Shown here piece by piece: positions 7,595 through 15,780 of a DNA stretch of 22,037 nucleotides. The stretch's first letter is position 1. Every line of letters starts with the position of its first letter. Source of the stretch: JBNJEA01 sp051745395 (GTDB lineage: Bacteria; Desulfobacterota; Desulfobacteria; Desulfobacterales; Desulfosalsimonadaceae); NCBI GenBank assembly GCA_051745395.1, contig JBNJEA010000046.1, positions 1-22,037 of the forward strand, in the 5' to 3' direction. Both the position numbers and the translations under genes were made by a program. Below the pieces are notes generated by a model. The model was not told the origin of the DNA, searched no databases, and saw nothing but the letters and a program-made list of their open reading frames with translations.

Positions 7595-8194
7595 CTATTT
7601 ATCCGGTTCATTTGCCATATTAAACTGGTTCATTGCTGCCGTTACACCTTTTTCCAAAATCGTTGCCGCCGCTTTTTCCGCACGGTCAATGGTCGGCTCG
7701 AAATTTCGCCATTCCTCCGGAAAAAAGCTGCCGAGCACGTAATCGGTCACATCCATGGGGGGCGTGGGCCGGCCGATGCCGACGCGAATCCTCGGGAAGT
7801 TTCCGCTGCCGAATGCGCCTGCTATGGATTTAAGACCGTTGTGGCCGCCGTGGCCGCCTTTGGCTTTGATTTTCAGCCGGCCTTTTTCAATTTCAATGTC
7901 GTCATGCACAATCAAGGTCTGTTCGACCGGGATGTTGAAATAGGCCGCCAGTTGACAGACCGGTGGTCCGCTGCAATTCATGTAGGCCATCGGTTGGGCC
8001 AGTGTGATCTGTGTCCCGTTGTAACGGCCGCGGCCGAAACGGGCTTTGAATTTACTGGCGTCCATGGCGATATGCCAAGCTTGCGCCATCCGTTCAACGG
8101 CTTTGAAGCCAACGTTATGCCGCGTGTTGGCATACTTTCTCCCCGGGTTGCCCAGACCGGCGATAAGCCATTGGCGTTTTCCGTCATTGTGCAT
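7595..8194 (-). CDS. pth: Peptidyl-tRNA hydrolase
   Basis: It cleaves peptidyl-tRNA released from stalled ribosomes, freeing the tRNA for reuse. The 199-residue protein shows the family signature: GLGNPGRKYANTRHNVGF with the catalytic His26, then PMAYMNCSG, VHDDIEIEKGRLKIK with the conserved aspartates, and GGHGGHNGLKSI. Length is typical for bacterial Pth. The ATG at 8194 gives the usual short lead-in before GLGNPG, but the bases before it offer no clear ribosome-binding site, so translation may depend on read-through from rplY, whose stop lies 32 bp upstream. The rplY-pth order is a widespread bacterial arrangement that pairs two translation functions. Confidence 0.96.
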   Translation of the reverse strand: MHNDGKRQWLIAGLGNPGRKYANTRHNVGFKAVERMAQAWHIAMDASKFKARFGRGRYNGTQITLAQPMAYMNCSGPPVCQLAAYFNIPVEQTLIVHDDIEIEKGRLKIKAKGGHGGHNGLKSIAGAFGSGNFPRIRVGIGRPTPPMDVTDYVLGSFFPEEWRNFEPTIDRAEKAAATILEKGVTAAMNQFNMANEPDK

Positions 8195-8226
8195 TCGTTT
8201 CTATCAAGTCGCTGCGGCAGAGCCGC

Positions 8227-8898
8227 TTATTCCTCTTCTCCGCCGCCGGCTTCACCTTCACCCTCGCCCTCAGCGCTTTCTTCGGCATCTTCTTCACCGG
8301 CATCTTCTTCGCCGGCTTCTTCCTCGGGGGCTTCCATCTTCGGGCTGACCACGGTCACAACCGTGAAATCGACCTCATAGGGAATTTCCACATCACCGGT
8401 TAGCTCGATTTCACTGACATGTATGGAATCGCCCATTTCCAGGTTGCTGATATCGATCTCGATCTGTTCCGGAATATTTCTCGGCAGACAGTATACCTCG
8501 AGTTCCCGGCGGATAATCTGCAAAATCCCGCCTTCTTCCACGCCGTTGGATGTCCCGGTGGTTGTTACCGGTACGGTGGTGGCGATTTTTTCATGCATTT
8601 TAATTTCGTAGAAATCGGCATGGATGTAGTGAGCCTTGACGGGATCGATTTGGAACTCTCGGATCATCACGGTCTTGTCATAGGATTGGTCGCCCTGGAC
8701 GACCAGGTTGATCAGGCCCTGTGCGTATTGGGGGCTGTTAAACATCCTTTCGAGTTCCTGGATGCTGACGGAAATCGACATGTTGTCGAGGTCTGGCCCG
8801 TATAGGTTGGCCGGAATCCGGCCCTGCCGCCGGAGTTGGCGGGCCGGGCCTTTCCCGGTTTCTGTCCGGGTTCTGGCATTTAATTTTACAATATCCAA
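8227..8898 (-). CDS. rplY: Large-subunit ribosomal protein L25 (Ctc-type, two-domain)
   Basis: It binds 5S rRNA in the large ribosomal subunit. The 223-residue protein is the long TL5/Ctc form: an N-terminal L25 domain (about 1-90, with RTETGKGPARQLRRQGRIPA) and a C-terminal beta domain (about 95-187). It ends in an extremely acidic tail of about 32 residues, mostly E, G, A and D. The start codon is TTG at 8898. It is preferred because GGAGG sits eight bases upstream and because the first residues then line up with the usual family N-terminus; no nearby ATG would do so. The tail is encoded by short near-identical DNA repeats. The gene sits 43 bp after prs and 32 bp before pth, and is likely co-transcribed with both. 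Confidence 0.95.
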   Translation of the reverse strand: MDIVKLNARTRTETGKGPARQLRRQGRIPANLYGPDLDNMSISVSIQELERMFNSPQYAQGLINLVVQGDQSYDKTVMIREFQIDPVKAHYIHADFYEIKMHEKIATTVPVTTTGTSNGVEEGGILQIIRRELEVYCLPRNIPEQIEIDISNLEMGDSIHVSEIELTGDVEIPYEVDFTVVTVVSPKMEAPEEEAGEEDAGEEDAEESAEGEGEGEAGGGEEE

Positions 8899-8941
8899 GA
8901 GTTTGGCCTCCGTTTTTACATATTATAATGGGTATTTTTGT

Positions 8942-9889
8942 TTACACAAATAATGATGTCACCGAATCGCCGCTATGACTTCGGTAAATGGCCTCGCCGA
9001 AAAGGTTGGCGATGGAAAGCACCACGATTTTATCGGACGATTTTTTTGCACTGGTCACGGGGATCGTATCGGTTACCACCAAAGATTTGATGGCGGAGTC
9101 ATTGATGCGGTCAACGGCCGGTCCGGACAATACGGGATGGGTACAACATGCGTGTACCTCACGGGCCCCATAGGTGGCGATGGTGTTGGCGGCTTCGGTC
9201 AGGGTTCCGGCCGTGTCGACCATGTCGTCTAGAATAATGGCCTTTTTATCAGCCACATTGCCGATAACGGCCATGGCCTTGGCCTGATTGGGGGCGGAGC
9301 GTCGTTTATCGATAATGGCCAGTCCCGCATCCAGCCGCTTGGCAAAGGCCCGCGCGCGTTCCACGCCGCCGGCGTCCGGGGAGACGATTACCATGTCATC
9401 GCTTAATTGTTTGCGCATGTAATCTATGAGCACGGGGGCGGCAAAGAGATTGTCCACCGGAATATCGAAAAAGCCCTGGATCTGTCCGGCGTGCAGGTCC
9501 ATGGTGATAATCCGGTTGGCACCGGCGGTGGTCAGCAGGTCGGCCACGAGCTTGGCGCTGATGGGCACACGGGGCGCGACCTTTTTATCCTGCCGGGCAT
9601 AACCGAAATAGGGGATAACCGCCGTGATTCGTTTGGCGGAAGATCGCTTGAATGCATCGATTAACAGCAGCAGTTCAACAAGGTTTTCATTGACCGGCTG
9701 GCAGGTCGGCTGGACGACGAATACATCCTTGGCGCGGACGTTGTCATCGATTTCAATCTGAACCTCTCCGTCACTGAACCGTTTGATCGTGGAGCAGCCG
9801 GCAGGCGAATCCAGATATTTGCATATGGCATTTGCCAGTTCCGGGTTTGCATTGCCGGTAAAGATGATGTAGCCGTTATCCTTTTGCAT
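8942..9889 (-). CDS. prs: Ribose-phosphate pyrophosphokinase (PRPP synthase)
   Basis: It makes PRPP from ribose 5-phosphate and ATP for nucleotide, histidine and tryptophan synthesis. Motifs are all present: IIFTGNANPELA near the N-terminus, the ATP-binding stretch PYFGYARQDKK, the MDLHAGQIQGFFDIPVDNL signature, and the PRPP loop DDMVDTAGT. I chose the ATG at 9889, giving 315 residues, the usual family length, and placing the FTGN motif about nine residues in. A TTG at 9922 in the same frame would add 11 residues with no family counterpart; neither start has a strong ribosome-binding site. The gene lies between tRNA-Gln and rplY, in the order ispE-tRNA-prs-rplY-pth. Confidence 0.95.
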   Translation of the reverse strand: MQKDNGYIIFTGNANPELANAICKYLDSPAGCSTIKRFSDGEVQIEIDDNVRAKDVFVVQPTCQPVNENLVELLLLIDAFKRSSAKRITAVIPYFGYARQDKKVAPRVPISAKLVADLLTTAGANRIITMDLHAGQIQGFFDIPVDNLFAAPVLIDYMRKQLSDDMVIVSPDAGGVERARAFAKRLDAGLAIIDKRRSAPNQAKAMAVIGNVADKKAIILDDMVDTAGTLTEAANTIATYGAREVHACCTHPVLSGPAVDRINDSAIKSLVVTDTIPVTSAKKSSDKIVVLSIANLFGEAIYRSHSGDSVTSLFV

Positions 9890-9938
9890 CAGCCTGTTGC
9901 CATTTTTGTAAGTGGTGATCAAGATCTCAAGTTTAGTC

Positions 9939-10013
9939 TGGCTGGGGCGGGAGGATTCGAACCTCCGAATGCAGGAACCAAAATCCTGTGTCTTACCGCT
10001 TGACGACGCCCCA
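9939..10013 (-). tRNA. tRNA-Gln (anticodon TTG)
   Basis: On the minus strand the sequence folds into a full cloverleaf. The acceptor stem TGGGGCG/CGCCCCA pairs 10013-10007 with 9949-9943. The anticodon arm CAGGA-TTTTGGT-TCCTG has TTG at positions 34-36. The T arm is GGAGG-TTCGAAT-CCTCC. The discriminator base G is followed by an encoded CCA (9941-9939). It lies 23 bp after ispE and about 50 bp before prs on the same strand, so it is probably cut from a shared transcript. Confidence 0.96.
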
Positions 10014-10036
10014 GCAACAACGCAGATGAAGTACCG

Positions 10037-10903
10037 CTACTGCCTGTTTTCGGGCTGTTTTGTCTCTGTCAGCAACTGCGTTTGAAATACCTGCCATTGT
10101 AAATGTTTCGACAAGTGCCGATATGCGCGGTCCGCCGTGTTCCGGTCACGGAAAAGACCGTATACAGCCGATCCGCTGCCGGTCATCAGGGCACCTTCGG
10201 CCCCGGCTGCCAGCAGCTTTGATTTGGCGACCTCGATTTCCGGACACAGCTTGAATGCGATCGGTTCGAGTGCATTATGCAACCGTTTTGGCGCATCCAC
10301 GTCCCAGTCCGATTCAAAAATAAATTTTGTAGTTATTTTTTCGGTTTTTGTCAATCCCAAATTCAACTTTTTGTACACGGCGGCCGTGGAAACAGGCTGC
10401 ATCGGGTAGATCAATACGATGGGCCAGGACCGCAGTCCGGCAAAGGGGGTTAAAATCTCGCCAAGGCCCGTGGCCACGGCGGGCCGGCCGTAGAGAAAAA
10501 ACGGCACATCCGCGCCGATGGTCCGGGCAAGTTCGGCCAGGCGCGGTTGGGGCAGACGATAGCCGAAATGGCGGTTTAAGCCCGAAAGCACGGCCGCCGC
10601 ATTGCTGCTGCCGCCTCCCAGGCCCGCACCGACCGGAATGGTTTTGTGGATGGCAATGTGGACGCCGGCATCGATGGCCGTGGCGTTAAAAAAGCACCGG
10701 GCAGCCCGGTGGGCTATGTTGGATTCGTCTGCCGGGACATCGGCGGCGTCGCAGGACACGGAAATGTCCGGGGCTGCAGTCAATCGGACGATATCAAAAA
10801 GCCCGATGCAGCACATCAGCATTTGCAGTTCATGATAACCGTCGACCCGCCTGCCCAAAACGTCGAGGTAGAGGTTGATTTTTGCAGGCGCCGAAATCTC
10901 CAT
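10037..10903 (-). CDS. ispE: 4-diphosphocytidyl-2-C-methyl-D-erythritol kinase
   Basis: It phosphorylates CDP-methylerythritol in the non-mevalonate (MEP) pathway to isoprenoid precursors. The 288-residue protein is a GHMP kinase. Lys8 lies in the N-terminal PAKINLYLDV motif. The ATP-binding loop is PVGAGLGGGSSNAAA (90-104). Catalytic Asp132 lies in GADVPFF, and the C-terminal GHMP motif is LMTGSGSAVYGLF. Length is normal for IspE. The ATG at 10903 has a weak AAAAGG 11 bases upstream. Only 17 bp separate the start from a strong terminator belonging to the upstream protease gene, which leaves no room for a normal promoter after it. Expression must rely on read-through or on a promoter overlapping the terminator. 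It begins the ispE-tRNA-prs-rplY-pth-hppA unit. Confidence 0.95.
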   Translation of the reverse strand: MEISAPAKINLYLDVLGRRVDGYHELQMLMCCIGLFDIVRLTAAPDISVSCDAADVPADESNIAHRAARCFFNATAIDAGVHIAIHKTIPVGAGLGGGSSNAAAVLSGLNRHFGYRLPQPRLAELARTIGADVPFFLYGRPAVATGLGEILTPFAGLRSWPIVLIYPMQPVSTAAVYKKLNLGLTKTEKITTKFIFESDWDVDAPKRLHNALEPIAFKLCPEIEVAKSKLLAAGAEGALMTGSGSAVYGLFRDRNTADRAYRHLSKHLQWQVFQTQLLTETKQPENRQ

Positions 10904-10921
10904 CGCCGGAGGGCCTTTTGG

Positions 10922-10969
10922 AAAAACGCCCGCCCGGAAAATGCGGAAAAACTTTCCGGGCGGGCGTTT
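10922..10969 (-). terminator. Rho-independent terminator after the Do-family protease gene
   Basis: A perfect inverted repeat of 16-17 bp (arms 10924-10940 and 10953-10969, core CGCCCGCCCGGAAA) encloses a 12-base loop. On the minus strand it ends in five T. It starts about 27 bases past the protease stop codon. On the plus strand the arm is followed by TGTATC rather than a T run, so it works for minus-strand transcription. Confidence 0.88.
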
Positions 10970-10995
10970 GTATCGCAGATTTTGCCTGTCGGGGG

Positions 10996-12462
10996 TTATT
11001 TCTGGAGCTTTATAATCTGAATCCCCTGGCGGGCGCGCATGACATAGAAGTAAAGCGTTTCGCCTTTTTCGGCTTTGTTGATGATTTTTCGGTATTGGTC
11101 CACCGAATCAACCGGTTGATGATTGATTTCCCGGATGATGTCGCCCTCATTGAAGCCGGCCTCATAGGCCTTGCTGTCGCCGGCCACATTGGTGACGATG
11201 ATGCCTTTGGTGCTTTCCAGGTTGTAGCGCTGTGCCATGTCTTTCGTAAGATCGGTGACTTCCAGGCCCAGAGCATCCTGTGGTTGGGCGTCGGGCCGGC
11301 GCTGCACGTCGGCGGTCTTGTCTTCTTTCCGTTTGGCGATGGTCACCGTGACCGTCCGGGTTTCACCCTCCCGGACGATTTCAAGTCTTGCCTCGTTGCC
11401 GGGCTGGATTTCGGCAATCCGCTGGGAAAGTTCCCGTGGCGAGCGTACCGCTTTTCCGTTGACCGTGACAATAATATCCTTGGGCTTGATGCCGGCTTTG
11501 TCGGCGGGGTCACCGGGAAAGACCTGGGTGATCAAAACACCGTCTTCTACATCATAGTAATCCTGCAAGTCCGCGTTTAATTCCTGGATGCCCACGCCGA
11601 GCCAGCCGCGGGTGACTTCGCCGGATTTTTTCAGCTGGGCGATGATATCGGTGGCCATGGACGTGGGAATTGCAAATCCGATGCCTTCCCCGCCGGAAAC
11701 GATGGCCGTGTTGATGCCGATGACCTCGCCGTCCATATTGAGCAGGGGGCCGCCGCTGTTGCCCGGGTTAATGGAGGCATCGGTCTGGATAAAGTTATCA
11801 TAGGGCCCGGCGCCGATGACCCGGCCCTTGGCACTGACAATGCCGGCGGTGACCGTGTGTTCCAGGCCGAAGGGATTGCCGATGGCCATGACCCACTGCC
11901 CGATTTTGACCGCATCCGAGTCGCCGATTTCGATGACGGGCAGATCGGCCTTGGCCTTGACCTTGATTAAAGCAATATCGGTCTGGGGATCGGAGCCGAT
12001 GATTTCGGCGTCATATTCCTTGCCGTTTTTGAGTTTGACCTGGATTTCGTCGGCATTTTCAATCACGTGGTTGTTGGTGACGATAAAGCCTTCCTTGTCC
12101 ATGATAAACCCCGAGCCCAAGCTTTTGCGTTTAAATTCCCGGGGATCCTGATCCTCGAAAAACCGCTTGAAAAATTCATCAAATGGTCCTTGCGGACCAT
12201 TTTGCTGCGGGCCGCCGAAGAAGTGGCGAAACACCTGGCCGCCGTTGTCCATGGTTTTAACGGTCCGGATGTTGACCACTGCCGGGCTGGCCTGCTCGGC
12301 AAGCTGGGTGAAGCTCTGGGGCACCTCCGGCCCGCCGGCCGGCTTGGCTCCGGCCGCGGATATGGCGTTTCCGCCGGAAAGCAGGAGGTTGCCGCTTACA
12401 AGTATTGCTGCTGTAAAAAAGATCACGGCAAGCCAGCCGGATCGTCTCGGTTGCAAGATCAT
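10996..12462 (-). CDS. Do/DegP-family periplasmic serine endoprotease (HtrA)
   Basis: DegP/DegQ-type proteases degrade or refold damaged envelope proteins. The 488-residue protein begins with positively charged residues and a hydrophobic stretch (about 9-29), a signal peptide or membrane anchor for export to the periplasm. The trypsin-like domain has an intact catalytic triad: His132 in NNHVIENA, Asp162 in DPQTDIALIKV and Ser236 in GNSGGPL. Two PDZ domains follow: PDZ1 at about 285-375 (WLGVGIQELN onward) and PDZ2 at about 398-485 (LGLEVTDLT onward). The regulatory loop before the triad is rich in G, Q, F and acidic residues (FGGPQQNGPQGPFDEFF). The ATG at 12462 is preceded by AAGGAGG at good spacing. 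DegP, DegQ and MucD cannot be told apart here. The 97-bp leader contains a CCATTG/CAATGG inverted repeat, and a terminator follows the gene. Confidence 0.95.
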   Translation of the reverse strand: MILQPRRSGWLAVIFFTAAILVSGNLLLSGGNAISAAGAKPAGGPEVPQSFTQLAEQASPAVVNIRTVKTMDNGGQVFRHFFGGPQQNGPQGPFDEFFKRFFEDQDPREFKRKSLGSGFIMDKEGFIVTNNHVIENADEIQVKLKNGKEYDAEIIGSDPQTDIALIKVKAKADLPVIEIGDSDAVKIGQWVMAIGNPFGLEHTVTAGIVSAKGRVIGAGPYDNFIQTDASINPGNSGGPLLNMDGEVIGINTAIVSGGEGIGFAIPTSMATDIIAQLKKSGEVTRGWLGVGIQELNADLQDYYDVEDGVLITQVFPGDPADKAGIKPKDIIVTVNGKAVRSPRELSQRIAEIQPGNEARLEIVREGETRTVTVTIAKRKEDKTADVQRRPDAQPQDALGLEVTDLTKDMAQRYNLESTKGIIVTNVAGDSKAYEAGFNEGDIIREINHQPVDSVDQYRKIINKAEKGETLYFYVMRARQGIQIIKLQK

Positions 12463-12559
12463 CCTACGTACCTCCTTGGTTGCACAAATTGACGGTTAAA
12501 GTCCATTGAAGCAGGTTTTCCAATGGGCTTCTGGAGAAAGGCGCGAGGGAATGGGAAAA

Positions 12560-12880
12560 TTATTTACATCCCATTTCCTTTACATATAACAAACGTAATT
12601 CATAGAGGATGTTTGTCAATAAACGCCGTTCTTCATCCGTCAGGTTGCCCTGGGTTTTTTCCTCGAGCATCGCAATGACGTCGATGGTTTGTTTGGCGAT
12701 GGGCAGGTTTTTCATGGTCTGGCCCGAGCTCGGTTCGCTCTCCATGCCCAGATGAACCAGGGCCGAGGAGTTTAGGGACATGAGAAATGTCATGAAATTG
12801 ATTTCCGGCATCAGGCATTGCTGCTGATTGGCACTAAAGGTGGTGTTTTCATCTGAGTTTTGTTTGTCTTTGTCCGTCAT
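12560..12880 (-). CDS. DUF1844-family small protein
   Basis: This 106-residue protein resembles the DUF1844 family, small conserved proteins of unknown function common in Desulfobacterota and some other phyla. The recognisable core is INFMTFLMSLNSSALVHLG (27-45), followed by NLPIAKQTIDVIAMLEEKT and TDEERRLLTNILYELRLLYV. The first 25 residues are polar and low in complexity. The start is the ATG at 12880, which has AAGGAGA about ten bases upstream. A longer reading frame reaching 13126 runs into serA and is not the gene. It is 55 bp downstream of serA and 97 bp upstream of the protease gene, so it may share a transcript with serA. No function can be assigned. Confidence 0.87.
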   Translation of the reverse strand: MTDKDKQNSDENTTFSANQQQCLMPEINFMTFLMSLNSSALVHLGMESEPSSGQTMKNLPIAKQTIDVIAMLEEKTQGNLTDEERRLLTNILYELRLLYVKEMGCK

Positions 12881-12935
12881 GGGCGATCGTCTCCTTAACG
12901 ATTTGATTTGTCTCCATGCGATGGAATGAAAACGA

Positions 12936-14516
12936 TTACAGTTCCAGGATTTGTACGGATTTGACCTTTTGCAGGTCCCGCAGCGCGGCCAAGACCCCAT
13001 TGGGAATCCGGGAGTCGGTGCGCAGCAGGATAATGTTGTTTTGTCCGTCGAGTTCTCGGCCCACCTGCATGCGGGAGATGTTGATGTTGTGTTCGCCCAG
13101 GGTGGCGCCGATGCTGCCGATCGCACCCGGTTCGTCCCGGTTGTGAATCAATGCCAGATGCCCCTGCGGAACGACCTCGATCCGGAAATCATCGATGCGC
13201 ACGATCCGGGAATCGGATTTGCCGAATACCGTGCCGGCAACTTGACTGGTCTGCCGGGTGGTTTCGATGGTCGTGGTGATGAGATGGATAAATTCCGAGG
13301 TTTCCGGGGTGCTGGATTCGGTGACCTTGATGCCCATATCCTTGGCCATGTGGGGAGCGTTGACCGAATTGACCTCCTCGCTTAAGCGATAGGCGAGCAA
13401 TCCCTTGATAAATGCGGTGGAGACAGGGGTGAGATCAAAGCCGAAAAAATCACCGTTGTACTGAATGTTAATGGACTTGATTTGTCCTTCTATCATCTGG
13501 GCCTGGAGGCTGCCCATCCGTTCGGCCAGGTAGAGAAAGGGGCTTAGTTTTTCCAGCACCCGCCCGGAGACGGAAGGGACATTAACGGCGTTGATGACGT
13601 TTCCGTGCTGGAGGTACTCGATGATCTGATTGGCCACGGCCACGGCGACATTGGTCTGGGCCTCATACGTCGAAGCCCCGAGATGCGGGGTGCCGATCAC
13701 GTTGTCGAGCTTGAGCAGCGGATGTTCCGGCGGCGGCGGTTCGGTGGAAAATACGTCGAGTGCGGCGCCGGCGACTTTTTTTGATGCAAGGGCCTCATAG
13801 AGGGCGTCTTCGTCGACAATGCCGCCGCGGGCACAGTTGACGATCATGACCCCGTCTTTCATCTGCTCAAATGCGGCGGTGTTGATCATGCCGATGGTGT
13901 TTTTGTTCCTCGGCACGTGCACGCTGATGTAATCGGACTGCTCGTAGAGCTCTTCCAGGCTGACGCTTTCCAGGCCTTGTTTCTGGATCTTTTCGGGCTG
14001 GATGACGGGATCGTAGACCACAACGCGCATTTTCAGGCCGCGGGCCCGATCGGCGACCACAGAGCCGATTTTGCCGTAGCCGACCACGCCCATAGTCTTG
14101 TTGCAGATTTCCCGGCCCATGAGCTTTTTCTTTTCCCAGCGGCCGTCTTTCAACGACGCCGTGCCCTGGGGGATGTTGCGGGTCATCGACAGCATCAGGG
14201 CCAGGGCGTGTTCGGCGGTGGTCACCACGTTGCCGCCCGGCGTGTTCATGACCACGATGCCTTTTTTGGTGGCGGCCTGAATGTCGACGTTGTCCAGGCC
14301 GATGCCGGCCCGGCCCACCACCTTTAATTGGTCGGCATTTTCCAGCAGGTCTTCGGTGACTTTGGTGGCACTGCGAATCACCAGCCCGTCGTATCCGCTG
14401 ATGATCGATTTTAATTCTTCCGGCGGCAGGCCGGTTTTGACATCCACTTCCAGCCCTGCTTCCTGCAGTATCTGGATACCGGCTTGGCCCAGATTGTCAC
14501 TGACTAGCACTTTCAT
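12936..14516 (-). CDS. serA: D-3-phosphoglycerate dehydrogenase
   Basis: It catalyses the first step of serine synthesis, oxidising 3-phosphoglycerate with NAD+. The 526-residue protein is the long form: a split substrate-binding domain, a Rossmann domain (about 100-290) with GVVGYGKIG (143-151), an intervening allosteric-substrate-binding-type domain (about 300-445), and a C-terminal ACT domain (about 453-526). Catalytic residues correspond to Arg230 (CARGGIVDEDAL), Glu259 and His278 (GTPHLGAST). The ACT domain in this family usually binds serine for feedback inhibition. The ATG at 14516 has a GGAGG site eight bases upstream. The diguanylate cyclase gene ends 18 bp upstream, so the two may be co-transcribed. 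No serine transaminase gene is in the window. Confidence 0.97.
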   Translation of the reverse strand: MKVLVSDNLGQAGIQILQEAGLEVDVKTGLPPEELKSIISGYDGLVIRSATKVTEDLLENADQLKVVGRAGIGLDNVDIQAATKKGIVVMNTPGGNVVTTAEHALALMLSMTRNIPQGTASLKDGRWEKKKLMGREICNKTMGVVGYGKIGSVVADRARGLKMRVVVYDPVIQPEKIQKQGLESVSLEELYEQSDYISVHVPRNKNTIGMINTAAFEQMKDGVMIVNCARGGIVDEDALYEALASKKVAGAALDVFSTEPPPPEHPLLKLDNVIGTPHLGASTYEAQTNVAVAVANQIIEYLQHGNVINAVNVPSVSGRVLEKLSPFLYLAERMGSLQAQMIEGQIKSINIQYNGDFFGFDLTPVSTAFIKGLLAYRLSEEVNSVNAPHMAKDMGIKVTESSTPETSEFIHLITTTIETTRQTSQVAGTVFGKSDSRIVRIDDFRIEVVPQGHLALIHNRDEPGAIGSIGATLGEHNINISRMQVGRELDGQNNIILLRTDSRIPNGVLAALRDLQKVKSVQILEL

Positions 14517-14534
14517 TGCATCAACCTCCGATAT

Positions 14535-15653
14535 CTAGTTGGTTTTTTCGAGTTCGGGTCGGGCGGTTTCGATTTCCACCCGGTTTTTACCGTTGGCTTT
14601 GGCGCGATACAGCGCCGTATCCGCACGCAGGATCGTATAGTCGATACTTTCAATGGAGTTGTAGGCGGTCACACCCACGGAAGCCGTAATCTTGAAAGCA
14701 TCCGGAAATCCCGGGTACCTCAGGTTTTGCGCACATTGACGGATTTTTTCCCCGCATTCGCGGGCCCCTGCGATGTCGGTGTCGGCCATCATCACCATAA
14801 ATTCCTCGCCGCCGTAACGGGCCAGGGAATCGCTTTGCCGCAATTCGTGGCCGATTTGCCTGATCAGTCGCTTCAGGACCTCGTCGCCTTTCAAATGCCC
14901 GTAGGTGTCATTGACATGCTTGAAATCGTCGAGGTCGAAAATGGCGATGGAAAAGGGCTGCCCATGGCGATCGGCCAGACTTTTGCCCCGCCGCAGTTCG
15001 GAAAACATCTGGCGCCGGTTGTAGGCCTGGGTCAAATCGTCGTGAATGGCCAGTGTTTCAATGGTATGCAAGGCGTTGCTCAATTCGTTGTTGGTTGCCG
15101 AGATGCGGTTGCGAAGCGAGCTGATGTAGGTGCCCACCATGGAAAACCATACCAGCACCGTGGCAAAGACCACGAACTGCAGGGCTTCAATGCGGAAGTG
15201 GATGGTTTCCGGGTGGTAGGTGTAGAGCAGTACGATGACCAGCCCGTAACCGCTTACACTAAAAAGGGTAAAGAGCACGAACTGTTTTAAGTTAAATCGC
15301 AGGATGCCAAAGAGCAGGGTGACCACATAGATTAAAAGCATTACCGCCCGGACACGGTCGGTGAAATAGATGGCAAACATGGCCCCGATCGCCCCGGGCG
15401 TCATCTGGGCAAAGGTAAGGCTCGGATCGCTGAATTTCTGATTCCATCCCGTGCGAAACACGATATAAAAACCGAGCAAAATACCGATGACCACAGAAAA
15501 TGCGGCGGCAATGCCTTGCAGGGGAAGCCGGACAAATCCCAGAAAATAGCAGTAAATGATCAGGATCAGCCACATCAGGTAGGCCGATACGCCGATGAAA
15601 TACCGTCGCATCCGGAGTGCCTGCAGCGGATCGTCTTTGGGGATCAGGCCCAT
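14535..15653 (-). CDS. Membrane-anchored GGDEF diguanylate cyclase
   Basis: It is predicted to make the second messenger cyclic di-GMP from two GTP. The N-terminal half has about six hydrophobic segments with short loops, forming a membrane sensor module I cannot assign to a named type. A short helical linker (SATNNELSNALHTIETLA) leads to a complete GGDEF domain: DDLTQAYNRRQMF, FDLDDFKHVNDTYGH and the active-site loop RYGGEEF. RQSD precedes the loop by five residues, matching the RxxD product-inhibition site, so the enzyme is probably active and feedback-controlled. I chose the ATG at 15653 (372 residues) because AAGGG lies eight bases upstream. A GTG at 15704 in the same frame would add 17 residues but has no well-placed site. 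serA follows 18 bp downstream. No EAL domain is present. Confidence 0.93.
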   Translation of the reverse strand: MGLIPKDDPLQALRMRRYFIGVSAYLMWLILIIYCYFLGFVRLPLQGIAAAFSVVIGILLGFYIVFRTGWNQKFSDPSLTFAQMTPGAIGAMFAIYFTDRVRAVMLLIYVVTLLFGILRFNLKQFVLFTLFSVSGYGLVIVLLYTYHPETIHFRIEALQFVVFATVLVWFSMVGTYISSLRNRISATNNELSNALHTIETLAIHDDLTQAYNRRQMFSELRRGKSLADRHGQPFSIAIFDLDDFKHVNDTYGHLKGDEVLKRLIRQIGHELRQSDSLARYGGEEFMVMMADTDIAGARECGEKIRQCAQNLRYPGFPDAFKITASVGVTAYNSIESIDYTILRADTALYRAKANGKNRVEIETARPELEKTN

Positions 15654-15740
15654 CACCGGTGCCCTTTTGAAGTCAGCGGGATTGCATTCCGCCCCGGTCA
15701 ACACGTTTGGCTTACGGAAACCCTTGGTTTCGTGGTTGCT

Positions 15741-15777
15741 TTAAAAGCATGCGCTGAATATGATCTTATGCTTTTAA
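15741..15777. repeat. 10-bp perfect inverted repeat in the GGDEF gene leader
   Basis: TTAAAAGCAT (15741-15750) and ATGCTTTTAA (15768-15777) are exact reverse complements separated by 17 bases. A third related half-site, TGCTTT, overlaps the left arm at 15738-15743. The repeat lies just after the proposed -10 element of the GGDEF gene. It could be an operator or a 5' UTR hairpin. Confidence 0.6.
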
Positions 15778-15780
15778 CTG

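Noticed and set aside
12560..13126. N-terminal extension of the DUF1844 gene to 188 residues
   Set aside because: The added residues are an out-of-frame translation of the serA 3' end; the ATG at 12880 has a good ribosome-binding site and fits the family.
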